Source of the DNA: an uncultured Pseudophaeobacter sp.
Lineage (GTDB): Bacteria; Pseudomonadota; Alphaproteobacteria; Rhodobacterales; Rhodobacteraceae
Direction: 5' to 3'
DNA length: 64,000 nt
Assembly (NCBI GenBank): GCA_905479575.1
Contig: CAJQNB010000018.1
Location: forward strand, 1 to 64,000
The notes under the pieces: model-generated
Told to the model about the DNA's origin: nothing
What the model saw: the letters and a program-made list of their open reading frames with translations, nothing else
Databases searched by the model: none
Program-made: the position numbers and the translations under genes
Shown: positions 55,175 through 60,891 of the stretch, piece by piece
How the letters are laid out: every line of letters starts with the position of its first letter
How positions within the stretch are numbered: the first letter of the stretch is position 1

Positions 55175-55673
55175 TTATCGATCCGCCCTCAGATCCTACA
55201 GCACCGCGCTCTTTTGCCAATTTCATGACTGCCAGAAGGATTTTATGCTTTGCCTCGACCCGATTATACTTGAAGGCCCTGAACACATATTGGTGCCCAA
55301 ATCCCAGCTCCAAACTTGCCGAACGCATAGAAGGCCAACTCAATCCACCGACAGAAAATGGCTTACCCTTCTTCCTTTTAGGACTAGGCAAACCAACCTT
55401 ATCGATCCGCCCATGGTGCAGGGCATTATGAATTGCAGATCGTGTAACCCCGAGAACCTCTGCGGCTTCGGATGAGTTTTTATAAACGGTACCTCGAACT
55501 GAAATCGGCATTCGCCACCCTGCCGCGCAGCCAAGCCCAACGGTATCAAGGCGCTCCAATTTGATCGCTCGACAGATAGTGCCCTCAGTCAAGGAAAGAG
55601 CTTTCGCTGCCATCTGAACCGTCGGGTATGTCTCACCACGAATTACAATGTTTTGGTACTTCCGCGAACCCAT
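55161..55673 (-). CDS. Protein with three HTH (NUMOD1-like) repeats
   Basis: A 170-aa protein from MGSRKYQN at 55673. Three similar modules of about 50 residues: VIRGETYPTVQMAAKALSL, VRGTVYKNSSEAAEVLGVTRSAIHNALHHG, VGGLSWPSMRSASLELGFGHQYVFRAFKY. Each resembles the DNA-binding NUMOD1-type module found at the ends of homing endonucleases, but no nuclease domain is present. The gene abuts its upstream neighbour (TGATG) and overlaps the next by 14 nt. Confidence 0.6.
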   Translation of the reverse strand: MGSRKYQNIVIRGETYPTVQMAAKALSLTEGTICRAIKLERLDTVGLGCAAGWRMPISVRGTVYKNSSEAAEVLGVTRSAIHNALHHGRIDKVGLPSPKRKKGKPFSVGGLSWPSMRSASLELGFGHQYVFRAFKYNRVEAKHKILLAVMKLAKERGAVGSEGGSINVVT

Positions 55674-56119
55674 CACACACAGCCCTCCACCAGATAGACC
55701 GGTTTGACAGACGCCAGCGCCAGGCAAACAGCAGCCCAAACATCGGGGGCCTCTTGCCAGCCGACAGCAGGGGGAACCACCACACATGCACTAACCCGGA
55801 CAGCAGGCGCAGGCTGAGCGGCCTTGAGCCCACCCCAACCGGCCAAAAATGCGGGCGAAATCGCCATGATCCCGGCGGTGGCGAGGTCTTGCATCCATGC
55901 GCCCGCACAATCCGCACCCAGCACCGGGCCGCCCTCGGAATAGCTATAGGGCGTTGCCAAACAGGCCAGTTGATCCTTTGCGCGCACCGCTATGTCCGCC
56001 AACGGCACCCCCTCATGCAGGCAAGGCATGCGCTGCCAATGCCACCGCAACCATGTCCAATCTGGCTGCGTAGGAAACTGGAGCCGCTGCGTCGAGAGAG
56101 GAACGGGGAGCGCGGTCAT
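55673..56119 (-). CDS. DUF1937/nucleoside-deoxyribosyltransferase-like protein
   Basis: A 148-aa protein. CLATPYSYSEGGPVLGADCAGAWMQDLATAGIMAISPAFLAGWG follows the pattern LASPYS...A.....L...G..SP of DUF1937-like proteins related to nucleoside 2-deoxyribosyltransferases. The C-terminus PVYLVEG resembles the family's last strand. Possible role in nucleotide or base modification; weakly supported. Confidence 0.5.
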   Translation of the reverse strand: MTALPVPLSTQRLQFPTQPDWTWLRWHWQRMPCLHEGVPLADIAVRAKDQLACLATPYSYSEGGPVLGADCAGAWMQDLATAGIMAISPAFLAGWGGLKAAQPAPAVRVSACVVVPPAVGWQEAPDVWAAVCLALASVKPVYLVEGCV

Positions 56120-56448
56120 TCGGCTGCAACCCGCATCGCTTCATCGCGGCGCTTTTGATTTTGCTTGTGCGTGACCATCTCCAGATGATCCGGGTTCACA
56201 CAGCGCCGGTTGCGGCACCTGTGATCGATCTGCTTTTTGCCAGGAATGAAACCATTGGCGTTGGTGAACATCACCCGATGCACCGCTACGGTCTGACCAT
56301 CCAAACACATGCGAGCATAGTCGCCACCGCGCCCATTGCCCGAGGTTGGACCAGCCCACTCCCAACAATAGCTTTGCAGGCTTTCGCACCAAACCTCATT
56401 GATGCGCGCCTTGACTTTGGCCTCAATTTCAGCCCGGCGATCACCCAT
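56116..56448 (-). CDS. HNH endonuclease (homing-type)
   Basis: A 110-aa protein with VHRVMFTNANGFIPGKKQIDHRCRNRRCVNPDHLEMVTHKQN, the HNH_3 motif typical of phage free-standing homing nucleases. The start MGDRRAE at 56448 is used; the frame to 56721 overlaps the divergent lipoprotein gene and is not coding. First gene of the leftward replication operon. Confidence 0.8.
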   Translation of the reverse strand: MGDRRAEIEAKVKARINEVWCESLQSYCWEWAGPTSGNGRGGDYARMCLDGQTVAVHRVMFTNANGFIPGKKQIDHRCRNRRCVNPDHLEMVTHKQNQKRRDEAMRVAAE

Positions 56449-56665
56449 GAAACACGCCCAAAAAAGCGGGGCGCGCGACACAATTCGCGCCAACACGCCC
56501 CAAGTTTGACAGGGAGGGATTGGGGGCCACTTGCAGGCGCGCCTGCCCCCGATCGGCGAAGGTGACGGATGGCACTCCACCGACTGCAGTGTTTCTTTTT
56601 GAGGGATTGACGGTTGCAACCAAAGCGGAAACCATTGCCACAAATTGACAACCCAAGGACATTCC

Positions 56666-57121
56666 ATGAGACGAATTGCACTTTTGGCATTTCTCGCCAT
56701 TCCCGCCTGCGGCTTGATCAACGCAGAACTCTATGACACCCGCCCCTCGCAATGGACAGAACAGGAGCTTGCCATCGCTAGATCTGCCGACAACGCCTTT
56801 ACCGACCTCTGCCGCATCTACGACCTCGGCGCCCAAGGCTCCGGTCTCGGCGAGGCAGACTTTAAGGTACTGAACCGCACCCTGCGCCACTATGGGCTTA
56901 CTAAACGCGACCTTGAAATCCTCCGAGATCCCAAAGCTGATATCGGCACAGGGCAGACGTTCCTTGGCCTGCAATGCCAGAACATCAATGATGTGGAAAT
57001 CGTCAATCGGGCTTACTACCCCGGCACCGGGCACCAGTGGCAGGTCAAGGTCGGAGGCAGTTACGTCTACCTCGAAGGAAACAACACAAATGCCGGTATG
57101 ACCGTTTACGCCTGGAACTGA
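56666..57121 (+). CDS. Putative secreted lipoprotein (moron)
   Basis: A 151-aa protein from the ATG at 56666 (ribosome binding site AAGGA). The signal peptide ends in the lipobox AIPAC, with the lipidated Cys at residue 15. The mature part is small and soluble (QWTEQELAIARSADNAFTDLCRIYDLGAQGSGLGEADFKVLNRTLRHYGLTKRDLEIL). It runs against both flanking minus-strand genes in the phage control region and is not needed for the phage cycle in any obvious way, so lysogenic expression with an envelope role is likely. No family recognised. Confidence 0.65.
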   Translation: MRRIALLAFLAIPACGLINAELYDTRPSQWTEQELAIARSADNAFTDLCRIYDLGAQGSGLGEADFKVLNRTLRHYGLTKRDLEILRDPKADIGTGQTFLGLQCQNINDVEIVNRAYYPGTGHQWQVKVGGSYVYLEGNNTNAGMTVYAWN

Positions 57122-57162
57122 ACTCCAGCGCAGTCGATCTCCGCATTCTGGACCGAGGGCGC

Positions 57163-57432
57163 TCATTCAGCGGCCTCGGCTGGAAAGTCATCCAGTTTGG
57201 GAAGAAGAACTCCCTTTTCGTCCGCCTCTTTCTCACACCGCTTGTAGATTTTACTCGCTGTGTCCAAACGCAAATCGTGCTGCATGCCTTTCACAAACTT
57301 GGATACAGCATTGACAGGAACACCCGCCCTAACTGCCAGGGGGTACTCTTTCACATCAAGAGCATCCATTGCAGCAATCAGCCAAGACCTGAAACGATTT
57401 GCATCGGGGATATGAACTAAGGGATGTATCAA
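57163..57432 (-). CDS. Short XRE-type repressor candidate (leftward)
   Basis: An 89-aa protein. The HTH is WLIAAMDALDVKEYPLAVRAGVPVNAVSKFVKGMQHDLRLDTASKIYKRC. No LexA-type peptidase domain follows. The start is TTG at 57432, 7 nt after AAGG; no better ATG exists. It diverges from the 57568 regulator across an operator region with two TTCACC palindromes, so this pair forms the genetic switch. Which one is the maintenance repressor is not decidable from sequence. Confidence 0.7.
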   Translation of the reverse strand: MIHPLVHIPDANRFRSWLIAAMDALDVKEYPLAVRAGVPVNAVSKFVKGMQHDLRLDTASKIYKRCEKEADEKGVLLPKLDDFPAEAAE

Positions 57433-57452
57433 TCTAAACCTTGGTGGTTGTT

Positions 57453-57477
57453 TTCACCTTTTAGGGTTATATTCACC
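57453..57477. promoter_or_regulatory. Operator O1 of the phage switch
   Basis: TTCACCTTTTAGGGTTAT (57453-57470) followed by a third half-site TTCACC (57472-57477), next to the start of the leftward repressor gene. The 25-bp composite matches O4 (59377-59401) at 24 of 25 positions. Confidence 0.7.
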
Positions 57478-57517
57478 GCCCTATGTGTTGTCCAGCTAAC
57501 TTTTTGGGATATTTATT

Positions 57518-57535
57518 TTCACCTAATTAGGTGAA
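57518..57535. promoter_or_regulatory. Operator O2 of the phage switch
   Basis: TTCACCTAATTAGGTGAA is a perfect 18-bp palindrome 33 bp upstream of the rightward regulator gene. Confidence 0.8.
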
Positions 57536-57567
57536 AGGATACACAGTTAGACATTAGGAGACTTCAA

Positions 57568-57882
57568 ATGGATATCTGGGAACTTCGCAGGAGAAACCTG
57601 AATGTCTTGATGACACTCAAGGGGCACAACAAGTCCACCCTAGCAAAGGCCTCAAGCAAGTCAGTCAACACGATTGGAAAATTCCTGCGTGGCGAATCCA
57701 AGACCATGCGTTGGGACACGCTTGACGCAGTATGCAAAACCCTCGGCTTGGATAGTCCTGCAGTGCTAGACTCAGAGAACCCATTTTCTGACACCAAGAA
57801 CCAACTCTACGAACTCATTAGAGGCATGAGTGACACAGAAGCATCCGAACTGCTCAACCAGGCGCGCAAAAGCAGGGACTAA
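57568..57882 (+). CDS. XRE family regulator (rightward, Cro/CI-like)
   Basis: A 104-aa protein with the HTH RRRNLNVLMTLKGHNKSTLAKASSKSVNTIGKFLRGESKTMRWDTLDAVCKTLGL. Residues 78-100 (LYELIRGMSDTEASELLNQAR) form a separate helical tail that is repeated in the 41-aa protein encoded convergently at 57879-58004. Ribosome binding site TTAGGAG, start ATG at 57568. It probably binds the TTCACC...GGTGAA palindromes. It lacks a RecA-cleavable domain. Confidence 0.8.
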   Translation: MDIWELRRRNLNVLMTLKGHNKSTLAKASSKSVNTIGKFLRGESKTMRWDTLDAVCKTLGLDSPAVLDSENPFSDTKNQLYELIRGMSDTEASELLNQARKSRD

Positions 57883-58004
57883 TCGCCCTTTTTGCGTTCA
57901 ACCAACGCCTTCGCTTGCTCAAGCAGCTGCCCGGCCTCGGCTTCTGTCATCCGGCTGATCAGCTCCGCTAGCGCTGGTTTTGGTGGTTGAACTGCAGCAG
58001 ACAT
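57879..58004 (-). CDS. 41-aa protein copying the C-terminal tail of the adjacent XRE regulator
   Basis: A short frame, MSAAVQPPKPALAELISR... to ...ERKKGD, with ribosome binding site GAGGAATTTTTT before ATG 58004. Residues 12-32 align with residues 80-100 of the neighbouring regulator (L.ELI..M...EA..LL.QA), 11 of 23 identical over the aligned stretch. Only the tail is present, with no HTH. The stop overlaps the regulator's stop by 4 nt (convergent). It also diverges from luxR. A natural guess is an antirepressor or co-oligomer that binds the regulator's tail; this is inference. Confidence 0.7.
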   Translation of the reverse strand: MSAAVQPPKPALAELISRMTEAEAGQLLEQAKALVERKKGD

Positions 58005-58032
58005 AAAAAATTCCTCATACCGAATACATCGT

Positions 58033-58054
58033 CAAGTTGCACAAAGCAAACTTG
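58033..58054. promoter_or_regulatory. Dyad between the 41-aa gene and luxR (candidate lux box)
   Basis: CAAGTTGC-N5-GCAAACTTG is an inverted repeat (58033-58054) with a 1-bp bulge, in the 110-bp gap between the 41-aa gene and luxR. It is about 20 bp in size like sites of LuxR-type proteins, but shares no exact known consensus. Confidence 0.4.
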
Positions 58055-58078
58055 CAAGTCCAGCTCATTTTGGTTAAT

Positions 58079-58096
58079 TTCACCCCATTAGGTGAA
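58079..58096. promoter_or_regulatory. Operator O3 upstream of luxR
   Basis: TTCACCCCATTAGGTGAA repeats O2 with two changes. It ends 18 bp before the luxR GTG, so a protein bound there would cover the likely luxR promoter or start site. Confidence 0.7.
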
Positions 58097-58114
58097 GTAT
58101 TCAGAGGTGACGAT

Positions 58115-58732
58115 GTGTTGCAAATTCAGTCTACCAACCAAACAATAGGCGACATAGCTGCCAACGGGTTCGCTATAGGGTACGGAAATTTTGCCTGCGG
58201 AGACATTACCGCGCAGTCAAGTTACCCAGAAGAATGGCAAGGTCTGTATTTGGAAAACAACTGGCTTTTTGATGACCCCGTTGTGAGAACCGGCCTAACG
58301 ACCCCCGGTCTATCCAGTTGGTCAAGACAGGACTTTGATGATCCGGCATTCCGAGACGCAGCAAGTGATTTCAATTTAACTACAGGCACCGTTATCTCGC
58401 ACGAAGTAGACGGGCACCGCTGCATTCTTGGAATCGCCCATACTGGCCAGCTAACTGAAGCTGCAGAAGACGCAGCCCAGAACGCCCTCCGAGAACTGCA
58501 CCACACACACTTACGCAACCGCGCCCTGCAGCTCTCAACTACACAAAGAGAGTTAGTTTATCTCTTTGCAAATGGACACAAAGCAAAGAGGGTCGCCGCT
58601 CACTTCGGCGTGTCAGAGGATGCAATCAAACAGAGAAAGCAAATTATTCAGAGGGTTGTTGGGGTAAACTCCTTTATTTCAGCAGTGAGCATTTGCGCCA
58701 CTGCTGGTCTAACGATTCACCCAATAAGCTAG
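58115..58732 (+). CDS. LuxR-type quorum-sensing receptor/regulator
   Basis: A 205-aa LuxR protein. Start at GTG 58115, with AGAGG 7 nt upstream, because the upstream frame contains operator O3. The N-terminal autoinducer-binding domain keeps the family set: Trp41, Tyr45, Asp54, Pro55, Trp69 (YPEEWQGLYLENNWLFDDPVV...SSW). The C-terminal LuxR HTH (about 140-190) shows Glu146, Leu150 and Gly154. It is about 30 residues shorter than most LuxR proteins at the N-terminus. It lies 57 bp upstream of a LuxI-type gene, making a complete signal-receptor pair. Confidence 0.85.
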   Translation: MLQIQSTNQTIGDIAANGFAIGYGNFACGDITAQSSYPEEWQGLYLENNWLFDDPVVRTGLTTPGLSSWSRQDFDDPAFRDAASDFNLTTGTVISHEVDGHRCILGIAHTGQLTEAAEDAAQNALRELHHTHLRNRALQLSTTQRELVYLFANGHKAKRVAAHFGVSEDAIKQRKQIIQRVVGVNSFISAVSICATAGLTIHPIS

Positions 58733-58789
58733 AAGCGCTACACCACCAATAATGGCACGATGCACCAGACATTCAATCTGGAGAACATC

Positions 58790-59368
58790 GTGGAAACGAA
58801 CATTATCAATTGGTCCAGCATTCACAAAAACGGGGATCTCTGGTGGCAGCACCTCAAGCTCAGAAAGCGACTTTTTGTTGATCAGGAGGCTTGGGAAGTG
58901 CCCCACAATGAGGTGGCCGAATGGGATCAATACGACACCGCAAACTCAATCTACGTTGTAACCCACGATCAAGGCAGAGTTCTCGCCGCTTCCCGGCTGA
59001 ACCCCTGCAGCTTTGAAGGTGGCGGCTGGTCCTATATGATCAAGGACGCAATAGAGGGTAAGCTGCCGGGCATCCCTCAAGACATCCTTTTGCAAGCACC
59101 TGACCGAGCGGGCACCTGGGAGGCCACAAGGTTTACTGTAGATCCAACTCTATCCAGCCAAGATCGCAACACCTACCTAGCCGCAAACGCTCAAGCCCTC
59201 AAACTTGAGGCAAAGTCGCGCGGAGCAAAAGAGCTTATCGCGCTGATGCCGCCCGCATACGTCAGATGGCTCACCAGTAACGGCCTCCCAACAAAGCGCC
59301 TCGGCCCCACAAAACGCGACGGGACAGGATCACGAATTTGCGTAATTGGAATGGATCTCAACAATTAG
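58790..59368 (+). CDS. LuxI-type acyl-homoserine-lactone synthase
   Basis: A 192-aa autoinducer synthase that joins SAM and an acyl-ACP. From GTG 58790 (after CTGGAG) the protein starts METNIINWSSIHKNG, like roseobacter relatives. Invariant residues of the family are at Arg25, Phe29, Trp35, Asp46, Asp49 and Arg69. Each is shifted by exactly one from the well-known EsaI set (24, 28, 34, 45, 48, 68). Glu111 and Arg114 lie in WEATRF. ATG 58760 is an alternative start without a ribosome binding site. The acyl chain cannot be predicted. The neighbour upstream is luxR. Confidence 0.85.
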   Translation: METNIINWSSIHKNGDLWWQHLKLRKRLFVDQEAWEVPHNEVAEWDQYDTANSIYVVTHDQGRVLAASRLNPCSFEGGGWSYMIKDAIEGKLPGIPQDILLQAPDRAGTWEATRFTVDPTLSSQDRNTYLAANAQALKLEAKSRGAKELIALMPPAYVRWLTSNGLPTKRLGPTKRDGTGSRICVIGMDLNN

Positions 59369-59376
59369 TGTTGATA

Positions 59377-59401
59377 TTCACCTTTTAGGGTGATATTCAC
59401 C
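59377..59401. promoter_or_regulatory. Operator O4 before the early operon
   Basis: TTCACCTTTTAGGGTGAT (59377-59394) plus half-site TTCACC (59396-59401). Composite nearly identical to O1. It lies 23 bp before the first early gene, so the switch proteins probably control the early operon, too. Confidence 0.7.
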
Positions 59402-59424
59402 ACCTGCAACAAACAGGTGATGTG

Positions 59425-59721
59425 ATGCAAAACAAGACGCAACTACTAGCGCAAAAGCTGATTTCGGACCAGCTTTTGCGCGATCTTGCCAGCGGCGATC
59501 CAATGCGAGCTTTGGGCGAGATCTCCGCAAGGGATCAGGCCATCCTTTGCATGGCCCTCCCTGAGATCTGCAGCGAGTTGCTGGAATACCGGCAGACAGA
59601 ACACGCAGCACAGACAGAACCCAAGACATCCCCCATGCGCCGCCTCCTCCTGGCGCTGCAGCGCGGTGGCTGGCTTTCCTCCTCCCGCCCAGCCACCGCG
59701 CCCATTGCAGGGGATCTGTGA
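59425..59721 (+). CDS. Hypothetical early protein
   Basis: A 98-aa protein (MQNKTQLLAQKLISDQLLRDLASGDPMRALGEI...), helical N-terminus and a basic disordered C-terminus. Ribosome binding site CAGGTGA precedes GTG/ATG at 59422/59425. First gene of the rightward early operon behind operator O4. No family recognised. Confidence 0.55.
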   Translation: MQNKTQLLAQKLISDQLLRDLASGDPMRALGEISARDQAILCMALPEICSELLEYRQTEHAAQTEPKTSPMRRLLLALQRGGWLSSSRPATAPIAGDL

Positions 59722-60056
59722 TGCAGGCCCCCACCCCAGAAATTCATTTCGCCGCGGATGAAATCGCAGCCGCCCAAGGACTTTGTAAACTTCTGAAATT
59801 TCAGGACCTCGGCGGCAGTCTAACCCCGCCCAGCGATGATCCGCAGGACTGGTGGGAACCGGAAAACCTGACCCACCGCGCCGAATTGAACGGCATCACG
59901 GCGAGCGCCGCCAACTTCTTTGACGCCATAATCTCCTGGACCAAAGCCGCCCAAGCCGCAGGCATCCGTAATCGCCGCGCCACAGATGGTCGCCCAGATT
60001 GCCCCTACAACGGCCAGGGTCTCGCCCCCGGCGCAACCCCCAACCCAGCAGCGTGA
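59721..60056 (+). CDS. Hypothetical early protein
   Basis: A 111-aa acidic protein (MQAPTPEIHFAADEIAAAQGLCKLLKFQDLG...) whose start overlaps the previous stop (TGATG), so the two are translationally coupled. C-terminus is proline-rich. Function unknown. Confidence 0.5.
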   Translation: MQAPTPEIHFAADEIAAAQGLCKLLKFQDLGGSLTPPSDDPQDWWEPENLTHRAELNGITASAANFFDAIISWTKAAQAAGIRNRRATDGRPDCPYNGQGLAPGATPNPAA

Positions 60057-60131
60057 GCGCTGCACAGGGGCGCGGCAAGCCCACCACTCACGAACAACAG
60101 TCGCGCCCCACCCAGACAACAGGAGGCACCC

Positions 60132-60401
60132 ATGCAGCAGATCACCCAGGACAAGGCCCCCATGCGCGCCGCCATGCTGGCCAATGACGTGGCCTTTCAG
60201 CGCTACGCCGCCACCCGCAACGGCTTCCCCGGCCACCAGTTCAGCCCCACCGCTGCCACCGAACATCTGCGCACGGTTTGCGGTGTCTTCAGCCGCCGCA
60301 ATCTGGCAACTGACGCCGCAGCCTTTAAGCGGTTTCAAGAAATGCACACGGACTTTCTGCTTTGGTCGGGTCGCCTGCAAGCCCCTAGAGAAGCTGGATA
60401 A
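60132..60401 (+). CDS. Hypothetical early protein
   Basis: An 89-aa basic protein (MQQITQDKAPMRAAMLANDVAFQRYAATRNGFPGHQFSPTAATEHLRTVC...). Ribosome binding site AGGAGG 7 nt before ATG 60132. The stop abuts the next start (TAAATG). No family recognised. Confidence 0.6.
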   Translation: MQQITQDKAPMRAAMLANDVAFQRYAATRNGFPGHQFSPTAATEHLRTVCGVFSRRNLATDAAAFKRFQEMHTDFLLWSGRLQAPREAG

Positions 60402-60668
60402 ATGACCATGAAACACGTTTCAGAGGCTCAAATAAGGGTACTAGCAGCAGGTATACAAGATTTGCCAACCCCGGCGGAATTGGAAGAGCCATTTGGCCTT
60501 GGCGCCCCATGGACCCACCACGCCAACCAGAAAGAGCTGGAGGCGCTGGCAAAGCTGCACAACCGGATCATCCGCAAACAAAAGGCCCTAACCCTAATGA
60601 TCGAAAACCGCGCCGCCATCCGCCGCCGCTGCATCAAACGCATGCGCCGCGAGGCTGGCAGGAACTGA
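60402..60668 (+). CDS. Hypothetical early protein
   Basis: An 88-aa protein with a strongly basic C-terminus (KQKALTLMIENRAAIRRRCIKRMRREAGRN). It begins right after the previous stop; a second ATG lies two codons in. Function unknown; nucleic-acid binding is possible because of the basic tail. Confidence 0.55.
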   Translation: MTMKHVSEAQIRVLAAGIQDLPTPAELEEPFGLGAPWTHHANQKELEALAKLHNRIIRKQKALTLMIENRAAIRRRCIKRMRREAGRN

Positions 60669-60681
60669 GAAGGAGGCCGCA

Positions 60682-60846
60682 ATGGCAAAGCCAGTCAAGA
60701 TTGATATCGACCCGATCACCCTAGCAGACCGGCTGCGCAAGTCTGCCAACACCCTCACAGGCCACAACATGCACACCGAAGCATTCCTGGCCGAGATGGC
60801 AGCCGAGATGATTGCCGAGCTGAGCCAATCCAAGACATCCAGCTAA
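60682..60846 (+). CDS. Small early protein of 54 aa
   Basis: A short frame MAKPVKIDIDPITLADRLR...SKTSS behind a strong ribosome binding site AAGGAGG. Acidic, helical C-terminal half (HTEAFLAEMAAEMIAELSQ). It is 13 bp after the previous stop and codirectional with the operon. Function unknown. Confidence 0.6.
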   Translation: MAKPVKIDIDPITLADRLRKSANTLTGHNMHTEAFLAEMAAEMIAELSQSKTSS

Positions 60847-60869
60847 CCCCGAAACCGCACCGCACCCCT

Positions 60870-60884
60870 ACCCCTTTTGATGGA
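60870..60884 (+). repeat. Leader repeat, copy 1
   Basis: ACCCCTTTTGATGGA directly before the methyltransferase start. The same leader, CACCCCTTTGATGGA, recurs before the next two genes (62891-62905, 63101-63115). It includes the GGAG/GGA ribosome binding site. Confidence 0.75.
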
Positions 60885-60891
60885 GCTTGAT

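Noticed and set aside
58037..58114. Longer N-terminus of the LuxR protein from ATG 58037
   Set aside because: This stretch contains operator O3 and the likely promoter; the GTG at 58115 has a proper ribosome binding site.
57453..59401. Repeated TTCACC units as a possible CRISPR array
   Set aside because: Only four dispersed sites, each a palindrome in front of a gene, with no regular spacers and no cas genes. They are operators.
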